In this document: positions 39,319-49,184 of the stretch, piece by piece
How the letters are laid out: each line of letters opens with the position of its first letter
Numbering within the stretch: position 1 is the stretch's first letter
DNA from: Halomonas campaniensis
GTDB taxonomy: Bacteria > Pseudomonadota > Gammaproteobacteria > Pseudomonadales > Halomonadaceae
Direction of reading: 5' to 3'
Assembly (NCBI RefSeq): GCF_002211105.1
Contig: NZ_JPUA01000043.1
Span: forward strand, 138,838-202,837
DNA: 64,000 bases
The notes under the pieces: model-generated
What the model saw: only the letters and a program-made list of their open reading frames with translations
Database searches by the model: none
Told to the model about the DNA's origin: nothing
Made by a program: the position numbers and the translations under genes

Positions 39319-39346
39319 ACATAGGAGCGGTCAATCAATTTTCAAG
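39319..39346 (-). promoter_or_regulatory. Sigma-32 (heat-shock) promoter of the Hsp20 operon
   Basis: On the minus strand the perfect -35 CTTGAAA (39340-39346) is followed by 13 bases and TCCTATGT (39319-39326). This matches 6 of 8 positions of the CCCCATNT -10 consensus, and the spacing is right for RpoH. Confidence 0.7.
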
Positions 39347-39430
39347 GGTCTGGATGGCAATTTTTTTGGGCTATTTAACCGGCCAAAGACAGCACATTAA
39401 GGCCCCTTTGAAGGTCGATGCTCACAACGG

Positions 39431-40483
39431 TCAAGCCACCGTCACGTCGGTAGAGAGATAGACATCCTGGATCGCATGCAGCAGCTCAACGCCTTCCTGC
39501 ATTGGTTTCTGGAAGGCCTTACGTCCAGAAATCAGCCCCATCCCACCCGCACGCTTGTTGATCACCGCCGTGCGCACCGCTTCGCCGAGATCGGAGTGCC
39601 CCTTGGAACCACCGCCGGAATTAATCAAACCTGCGCGGCCCATAAAGCAGTTGGCGACCTGGTAACGGGCTAGATCAATGGGGTGATCCGTGGTCAGCTC
39701 GTTATAAACCTTATCGTGGGTATGACCAAAGCCTACCGCACGGTAGCCACCATTGTTCTCAGGCAGTTTCTGTTTGACGATATCTGCTTTAAGGGTTGCA
39801 GCCATATGGTTCGCCTGGCTGGTGAGGTCGGCTGCGACATGATAATCGGTGCCGTCCTGCTTGAAGGCTGGATTGCGCAGATAAGCCCACAAGACCGTTA
39901 CCATTCCCAATTGATGCGCGCGCTCAAAGGCCTCGCTAATCTCCATGATTTGCCGACGGCTCTCATGGGAGCCAAAGTAAATCGTCGCCCCCACCGCCAC
40001 GCAGCCCATATCGTGGGCCTGCTCCACATCGGCAAATAGCGTTTGGTCGTATATCGCCGGGTAGCTCAGGGTTTCGTTATGGTTGAGCTTGAGCATCATT
40101 GGGATCTTGTGGGCATAGCGCCGCGCCACCGACGACAAAACACCCAGTGTCGATGCCACGCCGTTACAACCACCTTCGAGTGCCAGTTCAACGATATTGG
40201 CCGGGTCGAAATAGCGTGGGTTAGGGGCAAAAGAGGCGCCTGCCGAATGTTCAATGCCCTGATCTACCGGCAGCAGGCTGAGGTAACCGGTACCCGCCAA
40301 GCGCCCGTGATTAAAAAAGCTCTGCATATTGCGCAGCACCGCTGGGCTGCGGTCGCTATCCGCCATAACACGGTCAATAAAATCTGGGCCCGGCAGGTGC
40401 AAGCTATCCCGGGGTACGCCCTGGCAGGTGTGATTAAGTAAACTATCGGCGTCACTGCCAAGCAACGCAGCTATATCAGTCAT
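39431..40483 (-). CDS. fbaB: Class I fructose-bisphosphate aldolase (FbaB/DhnA type)
   Basis: The 350-residue protein has the same length as E. coli FbaB. It carries [33 protein letters not shown] and ATIYFGS, and the C-terminal [20 protein letters not shown]. It catalyses reversible cleavage of fructose 1,6-bisphosphate by Schiff-base chemistry, mainly in gluconeogenesis. ATG 40483 with AAGGAG upstream is the start; the open frame continues 16 codons further without a ribosome site. No operon partner is close. Confidence 0.93.
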   Translation of the reverse strand: MTDIAALLGSDADSLLNHTCQGVPRDSLHLPGPDFIDRVMADSDRSPAVLRNMQSFFNHGRLAGTGYLSLLPVDQGIEHSAGASFAPNPRYFDPANIVELALEGGCNGVASTLGVLSSVARRYAHKIPMMLKLNHNETLSYPAIYDQTLFADVEQAHDMGCVAVGATIYFGSHESRRQIMEISEAFERAHQLGMVTVLWAYLRNPAFKQDGTDYHVAADLTSQANHMAATLKADIVKQKLPENNGGYRAVGFGHTHDKVYNELTTDHPIDLARYQVANCFMGRAGLINSGGGSKGHSDLGEAVRTAVINKRAGGMGLISGRKAFQKPMQEGVELLHAIQDVYLSTDVTVA

Positions 40484-40840
40484 GATGAGCTCCTTTATAT
40501 TTATATGTAACAAAAAGTAAGTGTATGCCAAAAACTGCTTAAATGAAGCGTATCGATTTAATAAAGCCTAGCGCTTCAATAGACCATAGGGGAAGCACCG
40601 CCGCAATCAGGTGGCTCTAGGTTTCCCGACAGTTGACAAGACTACGACTAAAGGATGAAAATACAATCACAAATGAGTTTTAGTCGCAAATAAGACTCCT
40701 TTTGTTTCCTTCGCTTCACACTTGGAATCACTTTATTCTAAGTACCTATTTTTCGGCGCAGCAACTTGCTCTTAATTAATCTTTGTGACAACTTTCATAT
40801 ATGAGAAAGATATCATGGACTTAACAGCAGGAACGCGCCA
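40484..40840. other. 357-bp divergent intergenic region (fbaB / zinc-ribbon gene)
   Basis: This AT-rich region has no substantial gene. An 8-bp inverted repeat CGACTAAA / TTTAGTCG (40645-40652 and 40679-40686) with a 26-bp spacer lies in the middle and may be a regulator site. A 9-codon leader ORF (40815-40844) precedes the zinc-ribbon gene and overlaps its start by four bases (ATGA). Confidence 0.5.
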
Positions 40841-41395
40841 ATGAAATGTACCGCATGCCAGCAAGGGGACTTAGTCCCCAGCTTTCTTGATGCCCTTTTC
40901 CGTAGTCATACTTGCAATAACTGCGGCGGCAACTGGATCTTGATTGAAGACTACATTAGCTGGAAAGAACGTCACCCCGAACATGTATTTGATGACATTT
41001 GCGTTGAAAGCATTGAAGCGGAAGACACCGTAGGCGCACTGATTTGCCCGGTGACCGGCGGCATTATGAGCAAGTTTCGCATTACTAAAGATAATGCTCA
41101 CCGAATCGACTATAGCGCCCGCGTCGGGGGCGTTTGGTTGAATAAGGGTGAGTGGGAAATGCTGGTTGCGGAAGGGCTCGCAGGCAATCTGAACAGCATA
41201 CTGACAGATTCCTGGCAAAAGCGGATACGTCAGGAAAAAACCAGTGAAACCTTTGAGCAGCTGTATCGCAGCAAGTTTGGTGATGCTGACTACCAAAAAG
41301 CTTGTGACGTGCGCGAGTGGCTGCATAGCCATTCTCAAAAAGCAGATTTACGTGCTTTCTTAATGGCAGAAAATCCTTACTCGGCTATTGAGTGA
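40841..41395 (+). CDS. TFIIB-type zinc-ribbon protein of unknown function
   Basis: This 184-residue protein has an N-terminal CxxC (CTAC) and a CNNCGGNW element about 30 residues later, the zf-TFIIB pattern. A second half-module (CPVTGGIMSKF ... GGVWLNKGEWEML) lacks the full Cys set but keeps the GGVWLDxGE-like signature. Such small proteins are common in proteobacteria but have no settled role. AGGAA lies eight bases before the ATG. A terminator follows at 41418. Confidence 0.75.
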   Translation: MKCTACQQGDLVPSFLDALFRSHTCNNCGGNWILIEDYISWKERHPEHVFDDICVESIEAEDTVGALICPVTGGIMSKFRITKDNAHRIDYSARVGGVWLNKGEWEMLVAEGLAGNLNSILTDSWQKRIRQEKTSETFEQLYRSKFGDADYQKACDVREWLHSHSQKADLRAFLMAENPYSAIE

Positions 41396-41417
41396 GTGCT
41401 TTTAGATAAATGATTAA

Positions 41418-41442
41418 TCAGCCGCTGATAATCAGCGGCTGA
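41418..41442. terminator. Terminator after the zinc-ribbon gene
   Basis: A perfect 10-bp stem (CAGCCGCTGA / TCAGCGGCTG) with loop TAA is followed by CTTTTAAC. It is convergently placed before the giant ATPase gene and may serve both strands. Confidence 0.8.
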
Positions 41443-41509
41443 CTTTTAACGATTAAGTATCTCCAATCAATAACTCATGATTAGTGTTCGGGTAGTTCCT
41501 CCAGCAACA

Positions 41510-44500
41510 TTACCCATCCTCCGTTCTTACCTTCCCCCATTGGCCAACCCCTTCCGCAATTAAGCTTAACTGGCGAACCACCAAGGCACCGGTCTCTTCA
41601 TTGCCACCGGTTAACTGCCGACGTTGGAACTCACGCTTGATATCTGCCCAGCGCTGTTTTTCTTCCTCGCTCAAGGTGCCTCTAAGCTCTTTCAGCTTGA
41701 GCAGATTCTCTTCGGCCCCCTGGGTTAACAGCTGCGCTTCGCCGACGTAGTGATCATCAATGATCGCTTCAAGCTCGCCGTCGCTGAGGATTGGCGACAT
41801 CTTCTCCGCCAACCGATTCATATTGCGGTAGCTGCCCTGTAGGCGGAACGGCGGCTCGGTGCGGTACTCGTCAGCCTGGGCGCTGGAGGCGATATACTGC
41901 TGATTGACGCGCAGCACCACTTCACGTGCTTTAAACATATTCTTCAGCACCGCCACGATCTCTTCACGCTCTGCGGCGCTATAGTCGTGTTCAAAGTCGG
42001 TGCTTGGCACCTCGCGACCCATGGCGATATCAACAAAGCGGTAGAAATCGTCCATGCCCCGCGTGGCCAAAGAGGCGAGCACCGTGTTGGCACTCATGGC
42101 GTTCTCGATGTAGGAGAGCGCAAACACCTCCTCCATGCCGCTTAATACATCGCCCAGGTTATAAACATCGGCGCGGTTGGCCAGCATGTCGGGCACTTTG
42201 AACACGTCGCCGCTTTCGGTGTAGGGGTTACCCGCCATGGCGATGCAGAAGCGCTTACCGCGCATATCGTAGGTCTTGGTGCGCCCGTTCCAGATACCGT
42301 CTACCCGCCGGCTGCCGTCACATAGCGAGATAAACTTCTGCAAAAACTCCGGGTGAGTATGCTGAATATCATCCAGATAGAGCATGACGTTGTTGCCCAT
42401 TTCAAACGCCAAGTTGAGCTTGATCAGCTCGGCCCTGGCGGTGGAGTGGGTAGCCGCGTCAGGATCCAGCGAGGTCACATCATGGCCAAGGCTGGGGCAA
42501 TTAATCTTCATAAAGATCAGCCCCAGGCGGTTCGCCACATACTCCATCAGGGTGGTTTTACCGTAGCCGGGGGGCGAGATCATCATCAGCAAACCACTAT
42601 TATCCGTTCGCCGCGTATCTCCCACCGTGCCCATCTGCTTAGCCAGGTTATCGCCAATAATGGGTAGGTAGCTTTCGGTAATCAGCTTGTTGCGCACAAA
42701 GGAGTTTAGCGGTTTAGGTAGGTACTCTTCGAGCCGCAACCGTTCCCGCTGCTCGCGTAAAATCAGCTGACGACGCTCCTGCAGTGCCGTCCAGTCGCGT
42801 ATCACGACCTGCTCGTGGTGGCGCAGCCGCTCCTGAAAGTCATCGAGCTGAAGCGACAACTCCTGCTGTTCTAAGCGCCCGTGCTGCCCCAGCAACCCGG
42901 TGACGGTGAAGGCTAGCTCGACATTATGGGTCGCGGTACTTAACCGGTCAGCCGTATTGAGCATAGCAATCGCTTCAGGCAGGTAGTGTAGCAACGCCTC
43001 TTGCTTGGCTTGCCCCGCGTGAGCCTGCAGCCAGTGGGAAGTGATCACCCAGCGGGCGCCGGGGTTACCCGCCACCACCGCCAAGGCCTCTTGGAAGTGT
43101 GCGTAATGCCCCTGCTGCTGCATGGAGGTGGTAAAGCTCTCCACTAAGCTGGCAGCGTACTGGGTGACCGGAAAACGTTCGCCCTCTTCAGCCAACTGGC
43201 GCACCAAAAAGTCAGTGGCACTGCTTATCTGACTCACCGAGCACTTGATCTGTTGGGCCGATACAAAAGCATCAAGCTGCGGTTGTACTTCCTGGATCAA
43301 AGCGTTTAGCAGATCCTCGTTATTCATAATGCGGCAAAGAATGCCCGCCGATAGACAGCGAGCGCGCAGATTACGGGTCGCGTCTTCATCATGAATACGG
43401 TCGGCCCAGAACAGCATCGCCAGCGCTCGGGGCAGCGGCCCAAAGCCTAGCAGACCAGCACTTTGGCGAGCCGGCCACAGGGTGCGTACGATTAACGCGG
43501 CGTCGTGGTCGTGGATACCTTTTTCGTAGCTTTCGCGGTAGCGCGGCGAGGCAAAATTGGCAATCTGACGCTGCAGCTCGCTGAAATCTTCCACATTAAT
43601 GGGCTTGGCACCAGGCTGCGCCAGTTCACCCATAAAGCGATAGGCAAGGTACTCGGCGCGATAAACAGCGGGGCTTTCGGAAGGCAGCAGCATCCCCCAG
43701 TAGTCTTTCAGCTCGGTCAACCGCTCGTCTTCCAGTGGCTCGTAATACTGGGTGCCCGTCAGGTGCAGCATGATGCGCTCTTGGCGCGGCACCAGGGTTA
43801 AGTCGAGATGCTGTTGGTTGACGCTGAAGCGGTGACGCGGCCCCAAGCGAATAACATCGCCACCGGATTCATAGATATCGGAACGGTCGCGCACGCTACG
43901 CATGGCGGCGTCTTGAGAGGAGCGTAGCCGCCCGGCGATATCGTCCGCCTCAAGGTTACCGCCCATCTCGCGTAGCTCATCGATCATGCTACGCACTTTG
44001 CCCACCATGGCATCCGCTGCGAAGAAGCTATGCAGCTCTTCCAGGGTTTCAAAGCGCTCTGTGCGGCGCTCCACATTGGCCAGAATCCGCTGGCTGGCGT
44101 CCGTTAGGGTAGAGACACGGCGTTGACGCTCATCCTGCAACTGCTGGCGACGGGCTTCGATGCTTTCGTGGGCGCTTTCACGCTGTTCAAGAATGGTGGT
44201 TAAAAATTCATCAAATTCACCGAACTGACTCTCCAGCTCCTGGAGCTGATCGAGCATACGGGTCATTAGCTGATCGCAGTCGTCGGGCTCGCACAGCGCG
44301 CCGACTCCGTTGGCCAGGCTCTGCTCAAACAGGCGGATCTGCGCCGCAAACTGCGCCTGAGCCTCTGCGCTCCCCTGCTCTCTTAAACGGATCTCCGCTT
44401 CGGAGCGCTGCTGATTAATCGAGGCGTAGATGCTGGAGATATTCTCGGTAATCCGCGTTTGTTCAATAGCATCGCCGCCGGACATCGACGACAGCAGCCC

Positions 44501-46429
44501 TTGAATCATATCTAGGCCCGCGGTTAATTCGCGATAGCGCTCCACGCACTCCGCCAGTTGCTGGCGATTCTCTGCCTCACCCACCTGCTCTTTCAATGTC
44601 GCCAGGGTTTCCCGGTAGCCGTCCAAGGCTTCTGGCTGAGCAAGAAAGCTAAAAGTCTGCTGGGTTAGCGACTGTTCCGCTTTATCCAGCGCTTGCTCTA
44701 ACGTTTGCAGGCGTTCCTCATCCAGATAGCGGCGCTCGCGCAGCGCCATCAGCCGACCACGATGGTCGCGTAAGTGCTTTAGGTAGGTAACAAATAAATC
44801 GGGGGTTTTCCAACTACTGGGCTTGAGCTCCCGCAGCAGCGCCGCCTGCTGTTTCTCAACCTCGTCTAGCGCCTGAGCAGTCTGGGCACGAATCGCCTGG
44901 ACTTTCTCATACTCATCGAGCATCAGTTCAGCGGTGTGCTTTAGCTGTTCAAGCGCGGCGTGAATGGTTTTAAAGTCAGCTTCACCAATCCAGTGAAACT
45001 GGTTCAGCGTGCGGTCGACCCGCCGGATGATGGCGTTAAAGTGGCGCTCTGCTGCCTGCTGCTCGTTAGCGAGCTGCACAATACTATTGAGCTCAGCAAT
45101 GCCGCGAACCAGATCAGGATTGCCAATTCGGCCTAGAGGCGTGTCGTTACGAACCGCATCCTGGGCATGAAAGCGCTCCGACATAAAGGGCGTCGCCCAT
45201 ACCTGGATGGGGTGAACCAGCGTAGGCTCGTCTTCGGCATAAAAAATCGCCAGATGGCCGTTTTCAAGTATCGCCGCCCCATGCCCCACCATGGGAGTAT
45301 CGACCTGCTTGCGGATCAAGTTGTAGCGATAAAGCACCACCTGTCCGGTTTGCGGCGCGTAGAAAATGTAGAGAACATCTTCGCCGTTTGGCGAGCGCAC
45401 CATGCGCTTGAAACGCAGGTCTTCTTCGGGGACTTCGTAGGTGGTCAACTCACCGGTATTTAAGTAGTAGCCTGAAGGGAAAATCAGGCCGTGGTTTTCC
45501 GGTAGCTCAACCACCGAACCCGCCATGGCATCGACACGTTTAACGTGCTGCTCGCCACGATTAAAAAGGTAGTAGCGCCACTGTTTCTCATTGAAGGGCA
45601 AAATGCGGATCAGCACCACCGCGCCGAGATCAGCATATTCAAAGCTGGCATCGTCCAGCGACTGGGAGTCAGACTCCACCGGGTCGGCAAATACCCCCTC
45701 GCCGCTGCTGGTGTTGTTCTCGATCTTGAAGGTAATGTTACCGCGCAGGTTATCCACGAAGACGGTATCAAGGATATTCAGATGGGGAGCGCGGCCTTGC
45801 TCCTGCATATCCCGACCTGCTGTCTGCCAGGGGAAGGCGAAGCGGTCGGGGAACACTAGGTCGCGCTCGCCGCGGTTATCGATATAGCGGCTCACCTCGC
45901 CGCTCGCGGCTAATTCCCAGCGGAAAACGCGCAGGTCGCTAAGTTTTTCACCTATTTGAAAAGCGATCAGCAGTTTGTTGTTCAGGGTGATCAGTTGAAC
46001 CAGCGTAGCGTGACTGTAGTATTTCTGGAGTTCTTTGAAATCCTGAACAAAGCGGCTCTCGGTGAGGAAGCTACCCGCCATCGGCGCTTCACTTAACTCA
46101 AGCCCCTCTTCATCGTCTTTAAGGTAATAGAGCGCAAAGATATCGCTCGCTTCCAATGCCTTACGCAACCCCAGCTGAACATTGAAACCAAACAGGATTT
46201 GCTCACCAATGCGCACCATATCCCGCGCAATGGCGTTATTTTCGGTACGTACCCGGGCCCTGCCCAACAGCGCCATACTACTGCTACCAAAAACATCAGC
46301 ACGAGCTTCGTTCAGCTTACCGATCGAAGCACCCAGTTCGCCGCCCTGGGTTCTCAAGCGCCGCTGAATCGTCTCGAATGCGGTGCTTTCTCTGACGATG
46401 TTTTCAACCGAAGAGTGCTCCTTCGACAT
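41510..46429 (-). CDS. Giant AAA+ ATPase with DUF3686-type N-terminus ('DNA repair ATPase')
   Basis: This protein is about 1639 residues long. The N-terminal third (about 1-440) is a beta-rich DUF3686-like region. A long coiled-coil section with many Glu/Gln/Arg heptads follows (about 460-830), then a mixed helical region to about 1240. The AAA+ module has Walker A GYGKTTLMEY at about 1285 and Walker B VMLYLDDIQ at about 1350. ATG 46429 with AGGA upstream is chosen; the open frame reaches 46510. It is the last gene of the yqiJ-yqiK operon. The family is labelled a DNA-repair ATPase from homology only; the flotillin partner suggests a membrane-linked role. Confidence 0.8.
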   Translation of the reverse strand: MSKEHSSVENIVRESTAFETIQRRLRTQGGELGASIGKLNEARADVFGSSSMALLGRARVRTENNAIARDMVRIGEQILFGFNVQLGLRKALEASDIFALYYLKDDEEGLELSEAPMAGSFLTESRFVQDFKELQKYYSHATLVQLITLNNKLLIAFQIGEKLSDLRVFRWELAASGEVSRYIDNRGERDLVFPDRFAFPWQTAGRDMQEQGRAPHLNILDTVFVDNLRGNITFKIENNTSSGEGVFADPVESDSQSLDDASFEYADLGAVVLIRILPFNEKQWRYYLFNRGEQHVKRVDAMAGSVVELPENHGLIFPSGYYLNTGELTTYEVPEEDLRFKRMVRSPNGEDVLYIFYAPQTGQVVLYRYNLIRKQVDTPMVGHGAAILENGHLAIFYAEDEPTLVHPIQVWATPFMSERFHAQDAVRNDTPLGRIGNPDLVRGIAELNSIVQLANEQQAAERHFNAIIRRVDRTLNQFHWIGEADFKTIHAALEQLKHTAELMLDEYEKVQAIRAQTAQALDEVEKQQAALLRELKPSSWKTPDLFVTYLKHLRDHRGRLMALRERRYLDEERLQTLEQALDKAEQSLTQQTFSFLAQPEALDGYRETLATLKEQVGEAENRQQLAECVERYRELTAGLDMIQGLLSSMSGGDAIEQTRITENISSIYASINQQRSEAEIRLREQGSAEAQAQFAAQIRLFEQSLANGVGALCEPDDCDQLMTRMLDQLQELESQFGEFDEFLTTILEQRESAHESIEARRQQLQDERQRRVSTLTDASQRILANVERRTERFETLEELHSFFAADAMVGKVRSMIDELREMGGNLEADDIAGRLRSSQDAAMRSVRDRSDIYESGGDVIRLGPRHRFSVNQQHLDLTLVPRQERIMLHLTGTQYYEPLEDERLTELKDYWGMLLPSESPAVYRAEYLAYRFMGELAQPGAKPINVEDFSELQRQIANFASPRYRESYEKGIHDHDAALIVRTLWPARQSAGLLGFGPLPRALAMLFWADRIHDEDATRNLRARCLSAGILCRIMNNEDLLNALIQEVQPQLDAFVSAQQIKCSVSQISSATDFLVRQLAEEGERFPVTQYAASLVESFTTSMQQQGHYAHFQEALAVVAGNPGARWVITSHWLQAHAGQAKQEALLHYLPEAIAMLNTADRLSTATHNVELAFTVTGLLGQHGRLEQQELSLQLDDFQERLRHHEQVVIRDWTALQERRQLILREQRERLRLEEYLPKPLNSFVRNKLITESYLPIIGDNLAKQMGTVGDTRRTDNSGLLMMISPPGYGKTTLMEYVANRLGLIFMKINCPSLGHDVTSLDPDAATHSTARAELIKLNLAFEMGNNVMLYLDDIQHTHPEFLQKFISLCDGSRRVDGIWNGRTKTYDMRGKRFCIAMAGNPYTESGDVFKVPDMLANRADVYNLGDVLSGMEEVFALSYIENAMSANTVLASLATRGMDDFYRFVDIAMGREVPSTDFEHDYSAAEREEIVAVLKNMFKAREVVLRVNQQYIASSAQADEYRTEPPFRLQGSYRNMNRLAEKMSPILSDGELEAIIDDHYVGEAQLLTQGAEENLLKLKELRGTLSEEEKQRWADIKREFQRRQLTGGNEETGALVVRQLSLIAEGVGQWGKVRTEDG

Positions 46430-46561
46430 AGTAGTCATCCTGAAAAAGTGCTCACTAGAAATAGCAAAGACCGCAATGGGGTGACGATTGCGGTCTTGGA
46501 AAGGTGTCACCGGCCGCTTGGAACGACATAGGCCGAGACTCTCTGCATAGGAGGGAAAGCA

Positions 46562-46579
46562 ACTCTCCGCATGGAGAGT
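46562..46579 (-). terminator. Intercistronic hairpin between flotillin and ATPase genes
   Basis: A 7-bp stem (ACTCTCC / GGAGAGT) with loop GCAT lies 12 bases beyond the flotillin stop, within the 161-bp gap before the ATPase gene. There is no U tract, so it may be an attenuator or an mRNA-stability element rather than a full terminator. Confidence 0.4.
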
Positions 46580-46590
46580 CGCCCTGCCCT

Positions 46591-48528
46591 TTAGGCAGAT
46601 TCGGAGGCTTTGCCAGCGTCAGCGTTCAGGGCACGATTCGCCAAGCCCGCCAGGGTAGCTTGCAGCGCTGGTGACTTATCGAGCACACCTTGTACTGCCT
46701 TACCGTAGCCCAGGCCGGCGGTGAGTTTTTCAAACACATCGCTGTCGCCACCAATCAGCTCAAATTTGGCATTGTGCATCGCGGCAGCCATGACCTTGCC
46801 ATTTTCGAGCATACCGATGCGCTGGGCTTCGATTTGCGCCATGACTTCTTTTTCGTGCACTTCCAGGTTCATACGGAACTCTTCGAAGTGGCGAGCCTCT
46901 TCGGACATATTGTCGTAAGCGCGCAGCTTCTCGACCAAGCCATTGGCTTCGGCTTTGGCCATTGCTTCCCGGGCCTGCGCTTTCGCGGTGCCCAGTTTTT
47001 CCTCGCCCATCGCCTCGGCTTCAAGGCGCTGTTCAAGAATACGCACTTCCGCCAGTCCAGCATCTTCATCGGCTTTCGCATTGGCCGTTTTAACCTCGGC
47101 CTGGGCAAAGCCTTCGCTGCGCTGGGCGTGAGCACGCGCTTCGAGCACTTGCGCTTCTGCCAGCCCGTCTGCCGCGGCAAGTGCTTGTTGGCCGCGCGCC
47201 TGCTTCTCTTCTGCGGCGGATTTCTTCTCGGCGGCATCCAGATCGGCTTGAGCACGAATAACCGCTTCTTCAGCTTCCAACTTGGAGCGCTCAAAGACAG
47301 CTTCCGCGGCGCGCACCTCTTTGAGCTTGCGCTCTTCCGCTTCGGCTTGAGCGGCGGTCAGGCGTGTGACCTTCTGACGCTCCGCCTCGGCGCGGTTGCG
47401 CACATCGTTAATATTCTCTTCTTCTTCCGCCACGCTGCGCTCAACCGCAATACGCTGGCTGGTAATGTCGGCAATCTCTTTGCGCTCCTCTTCCAGCGCT
47501 TTCTCCATACCGATTCGTTCAATTTCGACTGCGCGCTCGCGGGTCACATCCTCAAGCTCTTTGGCCTGACGAATCCGCACCTCTTCGATTTGTACCGCAC
47601 GCTCGCGGGCTTTGGTGGCCATTTCGATCTGGCGCTGCTTGTTCTCTTCGGCAATCGCCAGCTCTTCGTCGGTTTTAATCCGGGCGGCTTCGCTTTTCGC
47701 ACGCTCTTGCTGGAGCACCTGCTCGGCTTCGGACTGCTCACGAGACTGCAGGCTTTCGATTTCACGACGCTGACGCGCCTCGGCATCGGCCTGAGTTCGC
47801 TCAAGCTCTAATGCCGCTTCACGAGCGGAGACATTCTTGCGCTGAATTTCCAGCTCTTGGTCGCGTTCCAAGCGGTTGGTTTCAACATTGTGGCGGGCGG
47901 TAATCTCGGTGATGCATTTGATACCTTCTGAATCCAGAATATTGTTCGGATCCAGCGAGCTTTTCGGCGTCTGCTCTAAATAGTCAATCGCAACGTCTTC
48001 GAGAATATAGCCATTAAGATCCTGACCAATGGTCTCAACGATGGCGTCGCGGAACTGCTGACGCTCTTCGAAGAGCTGCATGAAGTCCATCTTTTTACCG
48101 ACGGTCTTCAAGGCTTCACTGAACTTGGCGTTAAACAACTCATTAACGGCATCGCGATCGGAAGCACGGCCTACGCCAACGGATTTAGCAACGCGTAAGA
48201 CATCCTCTGCGGTGGCATTAACCCGTAAGTAAAAGGCTACGCTGATATCAGCACGCAAGTTGTCACGGCAGATCAGCCCCTCTTTCCCGGTACGATTGAG
48301 TTCCAGGGTGATCACCGATACCTTCATGGTTTCGGAACGGTGAACAACGGGCAGCACCATAGCCCCGGTAAAGTAAACCTTGGGCGTTGCGGAAAGGTCA
48401 TTGACGATTAATGCTTGGCCTTGATCTATTTTTCGATAAAAGGCTTTAAACAGTGCCAGTATCGCAAGCAGTGCAATAACAATCACACTGATGCTAACCA
48501 ATAGTGGCATGATCCACGACAAATCCAT
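46591..48528 (-). CDS. yqiK: Flotillin-family membrane scaffold YqiK
   Basis: The 645-residue protein has an N-terminal membrane helix (about 5-28), a Band7/PHB domain (about 35-205) with a conserved DQGQALIVN entry, and a very long Ala/Glu-rich flotillin coiled coil (about 215-580). Flotillins organise membrane microdomains. ATG 48528 has AGGAG upstream; an in-frame GTG six codons earlier overlaps that ribosome site. It follows yqiJ by 23 nt, the E. coli order. The coiled coil produces a long antisense open frame with no sign of being a gene. Confidence 0.93.
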   Translation of the reverse strand: MDLSWIMPLLVSISVIVIALLAILALFKAFYRKIDQGQALIVNDLSATPKVYFTGAMVLPVVHRSETMKVSVITLELNRTGKEGLICRDNLRADISVAFYLRVNATAEDVLRVAKSVGVGRASDRDAVNELFNAKFSEALKTVGKKMDFMQLFEERQQFRDAIVETIGQDLNGYILEDVAIDYLEQTPKSSLDPNNILDSEGIKCITEITARHNVETNRLERDQELEIQRKNVSAREAALELERTQADAEARQRREIESLQSREQSEAEQVLQQERAKSEAARIKTDEELAIAEENKQRQIEMATKARERAVQIEEVRIRQAKELEDVTRERAVEIERIGMEKALEEERKEIADITSQRIAVERSVAEEEENINDVRNRAEAERQKVTRLTAAQAEAEERKLKEVRAAEAVFERSKLEAEEAVIRAQADLDAAEKKSAAEEKQARGQQALAAADGLAEAQVLEARAHAQRSEGFAQAEVKTANAKADEDAGLAEVRILEQRLEAEAMGEEKLGTAKAQAREAMAKAEANGLVEKLRAYDNMSEEARHFEEFRMNLEVHEKEVMAQIEAQRIGMLENGKVMAAAMHNAKFELIGGDSDVFEKLTAGLGYGKAVQGVLDKSPALQATLAGLANRALNADAGKASESA

Positions 48529-48551
48529 CTTTATCTCCTGCACCAAGGCAA

Positions 48552-49184
48552 TTAATCGGCTAAGCCGGCTTCAAAATCTTTCTCAGATATCACCCAGTAC
48601 GCATCTTCATTAATCAAGTACTGAATGATGATGGCTCGCTCACCCCGCACCAACGCTGAGTCGCTTCGCACTTGTAAAATAAGATGGTCACCATCGATAT
48701 GTGCATCAGCGCGGCCTTTCTCTTTGTCCACCACTGCCGAACGAACGGTGCATTGCTTACCTGTCAGGCGCTGCTCAATTGGCAGGTGTTGAGCGGGCCG
48801 AAAAAGAGGCCGTAAAGGGCGAATCAGAAAGGACGTTATGATAGTGGCGACAACAAACCCTAATATCAGCACGACGCCATTAAACACCCACAGCAACAGG
48901 CCTGGGCTTAGGTGGGTTCCTAACAACAGCATTGCAAAATAGCTACACAACCAGCCGGTTAATGCCAGCAGCGTAATCACTAGCGGCAGGGGAACGCCGT
49001 GTAAGCCCAGCGTTGCCAGTAAACCGCCCAACGCCAACGAACCGCCTTCGCCCACATCACCCTCTATGACATCACTATCGGCCAGCCCCGATAACGAAAG
49101 TAACCAGTAAACAACAGCCACACAGAGCAGAACCGTAAAAATCACGGTGGGAAAGGTAGAGATAATCGAAATAAAGAGAGGCAT
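48552..49184 (-). CDS. yqiJ: YqiJ-like inner-membrane protein (NfeD-type OB-fold)
   Basis: This 210-residue protein has four membrane helices (about 5-30, 55-75, 78-95, 105-130) followed by a soluble C-terminal beta domain (about 145-205). The latter resembles the OB fold of YqiJ/NfeD proteins that partner with flotillins. ATG 49184 is chosen because AGGTG is near and the protein then opens directly with a hydrophobic helix; the frame is open to a TTG at 49214. It is the first gene of the yqiJ-yqiK-ATPase operon. Confidence 0.85.
   Translation of the reverse strand: MPLFISIISTFPTVIFTVLLCVAVVYWLLSLSGLADSDVIEGDVGEGGSLALGGLLATLGLHGVPLPLVITLLALTGWLCSYFAMLLLGTHLSPGLLLWVFNGVVLILGFVVATIITSFLIRPLRPLFRPAQHLPIEQRLTGKQCTVRSAVVDKEKGRADAHIDGDHLILQVRSDSALVRGERAIIIQYLINEDAYWVISEKDFEAGLAD

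Noticed and set aside
46690..47811. A 373-codon plus-strand open frame opposite yqiK
   Set aside because: It is a shadow of the Ala/Glu-rich coiled coil on the other strand; the translation is Phe/Leu/Gly-rich with no domain and no ribosome site.
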